From the NCBI GenBank assembly GCA_025084515.1, contig JAJAGP010000208.1, forward strand, positions 62,001-126,000: a stretch of 64,000 nucleotides of DNA, given 5' to 3'. Below, piece by piece: positions 54,137-64,000 of this stretch (positions are counted from its first letter, which is position 1; every line of letters starts with the position of its first letter). Under the pieces are notes generated by a model that did no database searches, had not been told where the DNA came from, and saw nothing but the letters and a program-made list of their open reading frames with translations. Origin of the DNA: Ancistrus triradiatus. Taxonomy: Eukaryota; Chordata; Actinopteri; Siluriformes; Loricariidae. Both the position numbers and the translations under genes were made by a program.

Positions 54137-55023
54137 CTACAGACATGCAAAGAAGCAGAAAGGGTGAGAGAGATAGTTAACTTCAGTTTCTGAATATGAA
54201 TTAAGCTCCTCTAGTTGCTTTTGTAGGTTTTGCAGCAATGCACATAATGTGTTATATCAATACATTTTAGAATGACATTATTGTAAGCTCATAATCAGTA
54301 ACGTTCACAATTAACTACTAAAAAGTAGGAAAAAAAAAAATATCACAAGATCAGAGGGTGTTCATCTCAATGCCACCTAGTTTCAATTATAAGGACACTT
54401 CATTTTTGTCCTTACTTACTTGCCCTGCATTTCAATACTCTTTTTAACATGCCCTCTGTAAAGTTATTGTTCTGTAAAAGGTGGTGTAAATGTTTAACAA
54501 CTCTTTTATCGGTTTGTGAATAGCTGATAAATTATTTTTTGGTGGCAGGAAAGTCAGGATGAGAATTTGGTAGATGAAAGTATAGTATTTTTAATTTTGT
54601 GCAGTTTCCACCAGGCTGTCAAAACTGTTTGATTTGGCTTAATCCACTTAATTATATATTGTAAGTGATTAGCAAGGAAGCAATGTTGGAAATTCAGAGC
54701 TTCAAGGGCGCTCTGGGTTTTATGTTTTCACACTGTGGCTAATTTAATTCAATCTGGATTGTTTTTCCAGTAAAATTAGGAGACACTGGAGTCTAAAGTT
54801 TAAAACCAGGGAAGTGGTTGGGAATGGGATGGGAAGTGGGATGGGAATAACTGAAAGGATATAGTTTACAAATTTTGATAGTAGGTATTCTGGCAATGAG
54901 GGATGGTGAAAGGTTCATCCAACACTGAAGATCATCATTCAGAGTATGAATTATACAATGACCATTTTGGGTTGGGGTCAGAAGTCAAGTTTTTTCCAGG
55001 ATGTAAAGGGAAACCTGAAGTCT
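54137..55023. other. Intron sequence, no recognised feature
   Basis: AT-rich, unique-looking intron upstream of exon A. No upstream V-ATPase exon was recognised in it. Confidence 0.45.
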
Positions 55024-55135
55024 TACAACCCCAAATCAGAAAAAGCTGGAACACTATGGAAAATTCAAATTAAATAAACCTGCAGTGTTCCTTATATTTC
55101 TTTTGATTTTTATTTCCTTGAAGACAGTATAAACT
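55024..55135 (+). mobile_element. Family C transposon, left end fragment
   Basis: TACAACCCCAAATCAGAAAA followed by the subterminal CAGTGTTCCTTATATTTCTT, as at 21311. Confidence 0.8.
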
Positions 55136-55324
55136 AGAGATGCACCAACTGCAATTTTCTTGGCTGATTCTAGTTTCCAATTTCTTAACATATGACTGAC
55201 CAAATTCGGCTGGTTCAGATTTTTTTTTTCTGTCCAAGAATTATAAATGAGAGCATACAGATAAATTTTGTTAAACTTTTCATTTAATGGGAGGATGGAA
55301 GAGCTGATTAGGGAGATGGAGTAG
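55136..55324. mobile_element. Possible hAT-type MITE fragment
   Basis: TAGAGATGCACCAACTGCAA, then GGCTGATTCTAGTTTCC and TATGACTGACCAAATTCGGC. Resembles hAT ends TAGxGATGCACCGA. Only one end visible. Confidence 0.4.
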
Positions 55325-55775
55325 CGGATCAGAAAGGAACACCGATGGATGTGGCACTATTGTTACTCCCTCCATGGCCCAGCTACTGAGCATTATGCCT
55401 GCCTGAATCTACTGGATGGATCCTATGCTGACTCCTATGGACAGTCCAGCTCTACCATGTAATGGGTAGCCACTGATGTTTTGGGTCTGTTCCCCAAGAC
55501 AGTGTGGTAACCGTTGTGTGATCGTTGCTTTGGACTATTTCACCAAATGGCCCGAAGTGTATGCGGTTCCCAATCAGACTGCAGCCACGACGGTTGACTG
55601 TATACTAGAACGTTTATTCTGCAAGTTTGCTGTGCCGAAGGACCTACACAGCAACATGAGAAAAAATTTTGGCCAGAAAGATTTGTCTCAGTTCTTGATG
55701 TTTGCTCGGTACTTAAAACACTTCTATGAGTTGAGCCTCACAACTTGTTTCAACCAAAACTCAATAATTGATTGA
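55325..55775 (+). pseudogene. Ty3/gypsy integrase fragment (plus)
   Basis: Starts around WQEHRWMWHYC; then ATDVLGLFPKT (usual DVLGPFPKT), CVIVALDYFTKWPEVYAVPN, QTAATTVDCILERLFCKFAV, PKDLHSNMRKNFGQKDLSQF. The core D (VALDYFTKWPE) is present; the second Asp box normally SDQGRNF has become SNMRKNF. It is related to, and inverted relative to, 57765-58085. Confidence 0.82.
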
Positions 55776-55851
55776 TGATTCATGATTCTTGATTCATGAT
55801 TCAGTACACTGTTATTCAGATTCAGCCCTTGCTCAGTGAAGATCGCCACAT

Positions 55852-56016
55852 TTTCTTTTAAACTTTATTGCCATGAACACACATTAACAAGTAATTAATA
55901 TAATATATATAATAAATAAATAATACATATATAAATGTATAATATATATAAATATAATATATAATACAAAATCACATTGAGACTGGGCTTCACTTAACAT
56001 ATACAGTGCAGGAATA
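55852..56016 (-). mobile_element. L1-like LINE 3' end fragment, inverted
   Basis: TTTATTGCCATGAACACACA, TTAACAAGTAATTAATA, then TCACATTGAGACTGGGCTTC and CATATACAGTGCAGGAATAT. This is the reverse of the 3' end at 62465-62570 of the L1 copy, with TA expansion. Confidence 0.8.
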
Positions 56017-56213
56017 TACAGTGGGGCAAAAAAGTATTTAGTCAGCCACTGATTTTGCAGATTCTCCTACTTAGAAAATGAGAGAGGTCTGTAACTTTCA
56101 TCATAGGTACACTTCAACTATGAGAGACAAAATGAGAAAAAAAATCCAGGAAATCACATTGTAGGATTTTTAAAGAATTTAACTGTAAATGATGGTGGAA
56201 AATAAGTATTTGG

Positions 56214-56665
56214 TCAATAAATGTGGTTCAACTTTGTAACATAACCTTTGTTGGCAATGACAGAGGTCAAACGTTTCCTGTAAGTCTTCACCAGGTTGGC
56301 ACACACTGAAGCTGGTATTTGGTCCATTCCTCCATGCAGATCTCCTCTAGAGCAGTGATGTTTTGGGGCAACATGGACTTTCAACTCCCTCCACAAATTT
56401 TCTATGGGGTTTAGGTCTGGAGACTGACTAGGCCACTCCAGGACCTTGAAATGCTGTTTATGGAGCCACTCCTTCGTTGCCCGAGCGGTGTGTTTGGGAT
56501 CATTGTCATGCTAGAAGACCCAGCCATGTTCCATATTCAAAGCTCTCACTGATGGAAGGAGGTTTTGGCTTAAAATCTCACCATACATGGCCCAGTTCAT
56601 TCTTCCCTTAACACGGATCAGTCGTCCTGTCCCCTCTGCAGAAAAACAGCCCCAAAGCATGATGT
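56214..56665 (-). pseudogene. Tc1-like transposase 3' half, left arm
   Basis: Antisense frames: MLWGCFSAEGTGRLIRVKGR, MNWAMYGEILSQNLLPSVRA, LNMEHGWVF then, after a shift, DPKHTARATKEWLHKQHFK-like sequence and WRELKVHVAPKHHCSRGDLH. Contains the second Asp and the Glu motif regions. Frame shifts. Confidence 0.75.
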
Positions 56666-56749
56666 CCTGGAGTGGCCTAGCCCATCTCAAGACCTCAACC
56701 CCATAGAAAATGTGTGGAGGGAGTTGAAGTGAAAAGCTTGAAAACGTTG

Positions 56750-57431
56750 AAAAAAAGTCAAATGTGTTGAAAAAAGTCACAGCAGGGGGAAGGTCTTTCT
56801 TCAACATGGCCCCCCCAACCCCCTATGGAAATAAATTCCCACTTGTTCGAGATTTTAACGACAACTCCAAGTTTTTTAAGTCTAGGCTACCAGACCATAC
56901 TTATTAACAGGCTTTGACTAGATTTAGGACCAGATTGTGGCTTGGGTCACTGGGGGCAGAAATCTGGAGTCATGTCTGCCTGCCATGCCCTCCCCGTCTG
57001 CTAGCAGAGTGTGTCGAGTGGGCGGTCTGGCTGAACGGGCTTCGGTCCTGTGATATGACTAATGCATCCTTGCCTTAGAAGAAGGGCAGAGCTGCGGGGT
57101 TCTAGTCAAAAGAGCCTTATGGTGATCACCGGACCGACGTTGGGTTGCTGTCTTCTGCCTCCCGTGGGGTTGCCAATGTCTCATGTGATCCCTCTTGGCT
57201 GTGTTTTCCTACCAGTTCTCCTCTTTCTAGCTATGCTGCTATAGCTAATGCTGCCGGGGTCTCATGCTACACTTGGCATCAGTTATTGACATGGCATCAG
57301 TGATTGTTAATAGACACTTAATCAATAACTGATTACATTTTCTGTTTTCTCTCCGAGCTGTGTTCCGTCAGTTCCAGCCCCACACATGATGTTCATCTGC
57401 TGTAGCTCCACTCATCAGCTCCAGCCCCATC
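56750..57431 (+). mobile_element. L2-like 3' segment inside the palindromic Tc1
   Basis: Starts AAAAAGTCACAGCAGGGGGA, reads AGGRSF and MAPP (AFSYMAPQLWNKLP in other copies), then the L2 3' UTR with GGGTTGCTGTCTTCTGCCTC and CTCTTGGCTGTG. Ends CCAGCCCCATCATAT at 57431, before the tail. Inserted in, or captured into, the right arm. Confidence 0.8.
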
Positions 57432-57764
57432 ATATGGAGGAATGGGCCAAAATACCAGCTACAGTGTGTGCCAACCTGGTGAAGACTTACAGGAAACGTT
57501 TGACCTCTGTCATTGCCAACAAAAGTTATGTTACAAACTATTGACTTGAACTTTTGTTGTTGACCAAATACTTATTTTCCGCCATCATTTACAATTAAAT
57601 TATTTAAAAATCCTACAATGTGATTTCCTGGATTTTTTTTCCTCATTTTGTCTCTCATAGTTGAAGTGTACCTATGATGAAAATTATAGACCTCTCTCAT
57701 CTAGTAGGAGAACTTGTACAATCAGTGGCTGACTAAATACTTTTTTGCCCCACTGTAGTTTCTG

Positions 57765-58085
57765 GTGCGAGCTCATCCTGATGGCAAGCTGGGCTGAGAG
57801 TGTTTGGTTGAACCTCTCAACCAGGCTATCCCTCAGCAGAAGGAGCAGCATGGTTCACATCTAGTGAATCCCAAAACAATGACATGTTTCTGCTATGACC
57901 TGGGACTCAAAATTCCATCCATTGTTGCGGTGGAGGTTCTCTGGCACAGCAAACCGGCAGAAGAAATGTTCCATGAGACAGTCGACCATCGTGGCTGCAT
58001 TCTGATCGGGAACCATATATGCTTCGAGCCATTTGGTGAAATAGTCCAAAGCAAGAAGTTGCATTGTACAGGTGTTCCCTGATTT
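57765..58085 (-). pseudogene. Ty3/gypsy integrase fragment (minus)
   Basis: Minus strand: MQLLALDYFTKWLEAYMVPD, QNAATMVDCLMEHFFCRFAV, PENLHRNNGWNFESQVIAET, CHCFGIH, then RDSLVERFNQTLSAQLAIRM. It covers the same domain as the plus-strand copy at 55325 and continues past it to the DGLVERFNRTL box. SDQGRNF is here HRNNGWNF. Not functional. Confidence 0.82.
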
Positions 58086-58175
58086 ATGATGGGGATATGC
58101 TCCAACAAATCCATCATAAGTTAAATTTATCATGTACCAACGAGTGTTTTGACTATGAAGTAATGATAGTAAATT
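58067..58175 (+). mobile_element. DNA transposon end fragment (pogo/Tigger-like)
   Basis: TACAGGTGTTCCCTGATTTA, GATGGGGATATGCTCC and AACAAATCCATCATAAG. Related to 28864. Confidence 0.5.
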
Positions 58176-58179
58176 AAAC

Positions 58180-58825
58180 ACTGTGCTGACAAGGATCTGG
58201 ATCAGGTAAACTGATAAGATGAGCCGCGAGGTATTGGCTGCTGTGCTTCTCCTGTGTCTCGAACCTTTCCTTCTGGAAGCCACCAGGACAGAAAAGAAAG
58301 AATGGGAGAAGAGAGAGGGGAAAAAAGAGCGTAGAGTGCAACCAGACTGTGTAACAGTTTCTTTCCACAAGCCATCAGACCCCTTAATAACCAGATACTG
58401 GACTAAACACCACACACCTCAATAACATGAACTGGTCCATATGTTCGACACACAATGCAATTTTTTTGCACATTTAACTTTTGCTGCTAAATCACGATAT
58501 GTTTAAAATACTGTTTACAACACTGTATTTAGATGCAGTTCACTATTTCCCAGTATCAACCTCAAGAATAGAACTGGTGATTTTATCACTCTTAATGTAC
58601 TGTATGCACTTCATGTCTTGTCCTGCACTGATTGGTCCTGTTTGCTCTAATTGTTATGTCTTGCACTATCTTGCACATGTTGGCACACTTGCATTGTACA
58701 AAGTATATGTAGTATTAGTTTTTGCCTGTGTTATCTCCTGTAGTCTGTGTTGTTATGTAGCATCTAAAGGTCCTGGGGGAACATTGTTTCGTTTCACTGT
58801 GTACTGTGTATATGGTTGAAATCTA
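58180..58825 (+). mobile_element. Rex1/Babar-like LINE 3' end
   Basis: A degenerate C-terminus (CLEPFLLEATRT; PQ.. type) and a 3' UTR with CACAAGCCATCAGACCCC, CTTGCACTATCTTGCACATG, GGAACATTGTTTCGTTTCAC and TGTATATGGTTGAAAT. Matches the known Rex1 3' region as I recall it. It lacks the tail TGACAATAAA, which occurs at 63890. Confidence 0.72.
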
Positions 58826-59036
58826 CATCTATCATAAATCTAGATGGCTGTCCAGTATTGCCCAGTCCATCTGTAAAAAACTTGGGTGTCACATTTGATT
58901 CAGATCTCTCCTTTGATGCACACATTAGCAGCATCACTTGAATTGCTTTCTTTCAATTCCGTAAATTGTTAACCACTTAGAAATATCCTCCTTTAATGAC
59001 TTGCAGAGCGCAAACTGTTCATGCGTTTACTAACCT
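58826..59036 (+). pseudogene. L2 ORF2 fragment, left part of a split L2
   Basis: AGATGGCTGTCCAGTATTGC, then TPSVKNLGVTFDSDLSFDAH and ISSIT. This is the stretch after the RT core. It stops at TTACTAACCTCAAG where the inverted L2 begins. It may be the left part of the plus-strand L2 that continues at 62802. Confidence 0.8.
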
Positions 59037-60608
59037 CAAGTCAATTCAAGTCAATACCCTCCCTATTTATTATTTAGCGCTTTTACCAATGGAGCATTGG
59101 CTCAAAGCAACTTACAAGTTTAGATTATCTCCTAATAACTATGTCCAATCCCAAATTGAGCAAGCTAGGGCGACAGTGGCAAGACAAAACACCTGGTGTT
59201 ATACGAAGAAACCTGGGAGGCCCAAAGACTCAAAAAAGAGACCCAACCTCCTTGGGGGGAGCTAGATGATAAATTCATAACCGAAAGTCATGGAGTCATA
59301 GTCGAATAAAATGTGGAAGTAGCACATCGGTATCAAGTGGGCCCGACGGATTGGCTGGGCTGGGAGCTGATGACGGAAGCAGATTGAGTGAGGAAGAGAT
59401 TGAGTGAAGCTGAAGACGTATGAAACACTGTGTGGGGCAGGAACTTTACCGGAAACAAGCTTGGAGAGAAACAGAAAAGCAAGTAGTTATCGATTAGGAG
59501 CAACGTGTCTATTAACCCAATACAATGCATGTGTGACTGAGGAACCGGCAGGCATTAGCTATAGCAGATAGCTAGAAAAGAGGAGAAATGGTAGGAAACA
59601 CGCCAAGAGGGATCACAGAGACATTTGGAACCCACGGGAGGCAGAAGACAGCAACCCTAACGTCTTTAAATCACATAGACTCTTGACTATGAGCACACCA
59701 GCTCTGCGTAGTTCTAAGGCAGGATGCACGAGTCAAGATCAAGAGGACCAAAGCCCCAGTTCAGACAGACCGGCCCACTAACACTCCCGGGCTAATGGAT
59801 AAGGAAAGCAGCCAGACAGTGAATCCACGACTATGGGCCCCAGTGACCCAAGCAGGCCATCCTGGTCTAAATCTAGTCACAATGCCCTGCACAAATAGGT
59901 TATGGTCTTAGCTAGACTTAAAGTTTGGAAGAGTGTCTGAGTCTCGAACTTAAGTCCGGGACAGCCTTTCATTCCAAGTTGGCGGGGGCCATCGTATTGA
60001 GAAAGCCTTTCCCCCTGCTGTGACTTTTTTAATTCTAGGAACTAAAAGAAGTCCTGCACTCTGCAAACAAAGTAGACGAGCTGGATTGTAAGACTATAAG
60101 AGTTCACTCAGATAATGTGGGACCAGGCCATGTAGAGCTTTATAAGTTATTAGAAGTATTTTGTAATCAATGCGAATTGGAATTTTGTAATCAATGGAAT
60201 TTAACTGGTAACCAGTGTAGTGATGATAGAACAGGAGTGATATGATCAAATTTGCTAGTTTGAGTTAGCACTCGGGCAGCTGCATTCTGAACTAACTGAA
60301 GTTTATATATAGATTTACTAGAGCATCCGGTAATGGCATGAACAAGTTTCTCTGCATCATTAAAAGAGAGGATATTTCTAAGTTTAGCGATATTACGTAA
60401 TTGAAAGAAAGCAATTCGAGTGATGCTGCTAATGTGCACATCAAAGGAGAAATCTGAATCAAATGTGACCCCTAAGTTTTTTACAGATGGACTGGGCAAT
60501 ACTGGACAGCCATCTAGATTTAGGATAGATGTAGCCAACCTGTCTCTCACAGCCTTAGGTCCCAATAATAGAACCTCAGTTTTATCTGAGTTAAGTAAAA
60601 GAAAATTA
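59037..60608 (-). pseudogene. L2-like LINE copy 4 (minus), 3' half
   Basis: The tail TCAATTCAAGTCAAT and AATGGAGCATTGGCTCAAAG are on the left edge. The 3' UTR reads back to an ORF2 C-terminus at 60190-60610: CNFLLLNSDKTEVLLLGPKA, VRDRLATSILNLDGCPVLPS, GVTFDSDFSFDVHISSITRI, AFFQLRNIAKLRNILSF and FDHITPVLSSLHWLPVKFH. Interrupted at 60609 by the L1 insertion; RT core continues at 62596. Confidence 0.85.
60593..60608. repeat. L1 target duplication (left)
   Basis: AAGTAAAAGAAAATTA; partner at 62580-62595 differs at one base. Confidence 0.88.
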
Positions 60609-62579
60609 CAGGGAATGACTGATGGGGGGAAATGATCAACACAAACTAGCACTATTCGCAGATGACATATTATTATTTATAGAAAATCCTGTTACTTCTA
60701 TTCCAGCCCTCCTACACAGCCTTAATGAATATAGTGCAGTGTCAGGATACAAGGTTAATACAAATAAATCCGAAGCCATGATGATAGTTGGTGAATGGCC
60801 CCTCCAATTAGACAACCTAGTATCTTTCAGAAGACCCAAACAGGGATTTAGATATCTCGGCGTGGTGCTTACCCCTAAAACAACACAGTTGTTTTCATCA
60901 AATTATGATAAATTGATTAAAGAAATAAAAAAAAGATCTAAACAGATGGGATACACTACCCCTGTCACTTTTTGGCAGGATAGAGTCAGTGAAAATGAAT
61001 ATTTTACCTAGATTGCTTTTTCTATTTCAATCCCTGTCTGTCTTAATACCACAAACGACATTTAAGTTGTTAGGAAAACTAATATCAAAATTTATCTGGC
61101 AAAACAGGAGACCAAGAATCCGATTAAAAACGCTGATGGCATCCAAAGAGAAAGGAGGTTTGAGTCTACCCAACCAAAAGCTTTACTACTGGTCAGCCCA
61201 ATTAAGAGCAATGGCAGCATGGATAGTTAATAGCCCAGAGAACAGATGGGTCTCTATCGAACAAAACTCTGTACGAGAAATACCATTATCCACTCTTCCA
61301 TTTCTCAATCAACAATCCTGGAAAAAAATTAAAATAAATAATGTATGGATTAAATGCACATTGAAGGTATGGGCTTCGATCCAAAAGCAATCAAGGGGAG
61401 CTGCAACCCTATCACGGGCTATGCCTATAGTAGGAAATATGGATTTTCTTCCCTCCAGGTGGGATACTGCATATAAAAGATGGGCTGAGAATGGGCTGAA
61501 GACGCTTAACCAATTGTTTGACGGGAATATACTCAGATCATTTTCACAACTCCAGGATAAATTTGTCCTGCCATGAACTGACTTATTTAGATATTTACAA
61601 ATTAGATATTATATTACAAAAAACTGGGAGACCATTAAAAGAGTACCAACTAATATAAAGACCTACTTCATGAATTTGATTGAACACCCCACGTCAGCAA
61701 AAAGGCAAATATCTGAGATATACAAAAAATTAATTAGTGATTTTCAAGACAATACTTTATATATCAAAAGACAATGGGAATTAGAGCTGAATACAGTGGT
61801 GGATGATGATGTCTGGGAAAATATTTGCTCCAGATCCCACAGGGGAATTGGGAGCCAGCTATGGAAAGAATTTGACTGGAAGGTTAAAATGAGGTACTTC
61901 AGGACTCCGCTGGTTACTTGTGTTTTTAAAAAGCAAAATCCTAATAATAAATGTTGGAGAAATTGTGGGATGATTGGTGATCACACTCAGATTTTTGGGA
62001 CTGTCCAAAAATACAGACATTTTGGGAAAATGTTACAAAGGAACTGGAGAGAATTCTGGAATTGCAAATGACCTCGGACCCAACATTTTTCTTACTGGAA
62101 GTGTTGTCCGAACACATGTTTACCTCTGACCAAGGCTACATGCTACATGTTTTGTTGATGGCTGCAAGGAAAATGATTACAATTAATTGGATGAAGCTTA
62201 CTCCCCCCACAATTGCACAATGGGTACAAGTTAAGAATGTTTACATGATGGAGCATATGACTGCACAGCTACAACTAAAATTACCTATATTTCTAAGAAG
62301 ATGGAAAGCTGTCATTGCCTACTTAAGTTAGGTGTATGTATATGCAAATGTTTATTTGAATGCATGTAGGTGTACATGTTTGTATGGAGGTATTTATGTG
62401 TATGGATGTGTGAATGTGTGTGTATGTATGTATGTACATATTGGAGACACAGACAAATATATATGTTATATTCCTGCACTGTATATGTCAGGGGAAGCCC
62501 GGTCTCAAGGTGACTTTGTTATATTATGTTAATTGCCTGTTAATGTGTGTTCATGGCAATAAAGTAAAAAAAAAAAAAA
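60609..62579 (+). mobile_element. L1-like LINE, 5' truncated, poly(A) tail
   Basis: 1.97-kb insertion with a 16-bp duplication (one mismatch) and a poly(A) tail of about 17, following the AATAAA at 62559-62564. It contains only the 3' part of ORF2. Target-primed reverse transcription into L2 copy 4 explains the structure. Confidence 0.92.
60640..62331 (+). pseudogene. L1-like ORF2, RT palm and C-terminal region
   Basis: Starts at the RT palm: KLALFADDILLFIENP (FADD intact), VSGYKVNTNKSEAMMI, PKQGFRYLGVVLTP. It continues as shifted frames PQTTFKLLGKLISKFIWQNR, RPRIRLKTLMASKEKGGLSL, PNQKLYYWSAQLRAMAAWIV, and RWAENGLKTLNQLFDGN. The end has a CWRNCGMIGDHTQIF zinc knuckle-like motif (C...C...H) and WREFWNC, then MLHVLLMAARKMITINWMKL. 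This is the usual layout of a fish L1 ORF2 C-terminus. Fingers and the endonuclease are missing by truncation. Four frame breaks; RT palm not far from intact. Confidence 0.88.
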
Positions 62580-62580
62580 A
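62565..62580 (+). repeat. L1 poly(A) tail
   Basis: A run of about 16 A after AATAAAGT. Confidence 0.95.
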
Positions 62581-62595
62581 AGTAAGAGAAAATTA
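62580..62595. repeat. L1 target duplication (right)
   Basis: AAGTAAGAGAAAATTA, partner of 60593-60608. Confidence 0.88.
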
Positions 62596-62801
62596 AATAA
62601 CATCCAATCTTTTATTTCCTTTACACAGTCCTCAATTTTGTTGATTGTAAGGCTGTCATTTGGTTTGGCTGATATGTACAGCTGTGTATCATCTGCATAG
62701 CAGTGGAAACTAATGCCATGTTTACGAATAACTGAGCCTAGTGGCAGCATGTACAGAGAGAATAAAAGCGGGCCAAGCACTGACCCCTGAGGCACGCCTT
62801 C
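62596..62801 (-). pseudogene. L2-like LINE copy 4 (minus), RT palm
   Basis: Minus strand: MPQGSVLGPLLFSLYMLPLG, SVIRKHGISFHCYADDTQLY, ISAKPNDSLTINKIEDCVKE. The catalytic YADD box is intact. Continues copy 4 across the L1 insertion and ends exactly where a plus-strand L2 begins. Confidence 0.9.
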
Positions 62802-63884
62802 TTATAAAGCTTACATGGCCTGGACCCACATTATCTGAGTGAAACTTCTTAGGTTTTAAATCACAGCTACTTTGTTCGCAGAGTGCAGGAGGACTTCTTT
62901 TAGTTCCTAGTATTTAAAAAAAAGTACATTCAGGGGGAATGGCTTTTCTCTTTAAATGGCCCCCAAACTATGGGGGAATAAAACTTCCCCACTTGTCGGT
63001 GGACCCTTGAAGACTAGGAACATGTCCCAAATTTTAAACATCTAGGGCTAAAGACAACTTAATAAAGCAGGGCTTTTGACTAGATTTAGACCAGGAAGCA
63101 TGGGCTGGGTCACTGGGGGCCAGAGTCTGGGGTCGTTCTGGCCTGCCTGCCCTTGTCCGTTAGCCGGGAGTGTCGAGTGGGGCGATCTGGTGGCTGGGCT
63201 TCGGTTACTCTTGGATCTTGATCATGCATCCTGCCTTAGGAATAAGGGAAGAGCTGGGGTTCATAGTCAAAGAGTATTATGGTTGATCAGAGACGTGGGT
63301 TGCTGTCTTCTGCCTCCCGTGGGCGTTGCCGATGTCTTCATGTGAGCCCTCTTGGCTGTTGTAACCTACCATTCTCCTTTTCTATAGATGCTGCTATAGC
63401 TTAATGCTGCCGGGGGGATGGGTCTCCATTGCGACACATGGAATAGTGATTGTTAATAGACACTGTGCTCTTAAATCAAATAACTAAGTAACCCCTATTT
63501 TATGTTTTCTCTACGAGATGTCCCTTTCCGGTTGAGCTTCACTCAAGCTGCTTCCGTCATCAGCTCCAGCCTCCTTATCTTAATGCCGATGTGCATATTT
63601 CATATTTTATTTGAACTATGACTCCATGACTTTAGTTTCGTTCTTAGATTTATCATCTACGCCACCCAAGGAGGTTGGGTCCCTTTTTGAGTCTTGGTCC
63701 TCCCAAGGTTTCTTCCTTATAACACTTAGGGAGTTTTTCCTTGCCACTGTCGCCCTAGGCTTGCTCAATTTGGGATTGGATGTAGATATTAGGAGATAAT
63801 CTAAACTTGTAAAGTTGCTTTGAGACAATACTCCATTGTAAAAAGCGCTATATAAATAGATCTGACTTGACTTGACTTGACTTG
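62802..63884 (+). pseudogene. L2-like LINE 3' end (plus), head-to-head with copy 4
   Basis: From AAAGCTTACATGGCCTGGAC (YKALHGLAPHYLSE in other copies) through a degenerate C-terminus, a 3' UTR with TTGCTGTCTTCTGCCTCCCG and the tail GCGCTATATAAATAGATCTG, ACTTGACTTGACTTG. Frame heavily broken by single-base insertions. Confidence 0.85.
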
Positions 63885-63925
63885 AAATGACAATAAAACC
63901 AGAGTTTGACTTTGACAAACATCAC
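63885..63925 (+). mobile_element. Rex1-like tail fragment
   Basis: GAAATGACAATAAAACCAGA, a Rex1-type terminal phrase, directly after the L2 tail. Confidence 0.4.
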
Positions 63926-64000
63926 ATGCTAGAACATGGACATAAATGGACATGGACCTACCCGAGTGAAATAGTCCTTGTAGGAAAATGGTTCAGGCAT

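Larger units (their letters stand above)
56019..57755. mobile_element. Palindromic Tc1-like element (family B) with L2 insert
   Basis: Bounded on both sides by the same terminus CAGTGGGGCAAAAAAGTATT (left; right is its inverse) and by TA. The left arm (56019-56666) carries transposase 3' half in antisense; the right arm (56667-56740 and 57432-57755) carries it in sense: VLEWPSPSQDLNPIENVWRE then EEWAKIPATVCANLVKTYRK and RLTSVIANKSYVT. So both arms are 3' halves. An L2 3' segment (56750-57431) splits the right arm. Confidence 0.82.

Noticed and set aside
58219..58425. 68-aa ORF starting MSREVLAAVLLLCLEPFLLE, signal-peptide-like
   Set aside because: The region matches a Rex1 3' end; the hydrophobic start is accidental.
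63962..64000. Minus-strand open start ATG...MPEPFSYKDYFTR followed by a GTAGGT donor-like sequence at the very edge
   Set aside because: It does not match any subunit-a segment and is too short to judge; it may be chance or an exon of something outside.
54137..64000. Search for the upstream V-ATPase exon (GDFGHG-type segment)
   Set aside because: No match seen on the minus strand; most of this region is transposon DNA, so the exon must lie further right.

Overview
This window looks like a piece of a teleost fish chromosome. It has split genes with canonical GT-AG introns, tRNA-derived SINEs, and fish-type LINEs (L2-like, RTE/Expander-like, Rex1/Babar-like and L1-like). It also has many Tc1-like transposons, decayed Ty3/gypsy copies and abundant CA/TA microsatellites. 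There is no bacterial or organellar signal. I suspect an ostariophysan, but nothing in the window fixes the order.

One host gene can be proven: the 3' half of a V-type proton ATPase 116-kDa subunit a gene, closest to the a1 paralog (atp6v0a1), on the minus strand. Nine exons join in frame into 423 codons plus a stop: 54136-53973, 36258-36168, 35699-35581, 35365-35149, 29471-29364, 28277-28089, 20528-20411, 3649-3478 and 3208-3115. They encode the end of the membrane-embedded proton-translocating domain, including the essential arginine of YLRLWALSLAHA. The 5' exons lie beyond the right edge. The gene spans more than 51 kb here because its introns are packed with transposons; one intron is 17.7 kb.

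Layout: 1-3100 holds MITE, Tc1, LINE and SINE fragments downstream of the gene. The 3.9-20.4 kb intron holds a gypsy fossil broken by a full-length RTE LINE with a perfect 16-bp target duplication, a solo LTR and a Tc1 element. It also holds an L2 copy whose ORF1 is an SGNH esterase, with an LTR-like segment in its 3' end. The 20.5-28.1 kb intron holds two nearly full-length DNA transposons and part of a third. The 29.5-35.1 kb intron holds a complete MITE and a Tc1-like element split by a gag-only LTR retrotransposon. The 36.3-54.0 kb intron holds a complete gag-only LTR retrotransposon (ATAAG duplication) inside an L2, plus a solo LTR (AGCAT duplication) inside Rex1, a second long L2 and a Tc1 inside another Tc1. 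Upstream, 54.1-64 kb holds gypsy integrase fossils, a palindromic Tc1 derivative and an L1-in-L2-in-L2 nest.

The most unusual objects are two LTR elements that carry only Gag-like and proline-rich repeat coding between their LTRs. One has a duplicated Gag plus proline-rich module, no polymerase, conventional LTR ends and the same polypurine tract as the other. They look like non-autonomous TR-GAG-type passengers of a Ty3/gypsy machinery. Other odd features are the palindromic Tc1 derivative, tRNA-like segments embedded in LTR-like DNA, and a near-perfect 34-bp inverted repeat around a microsatellite.
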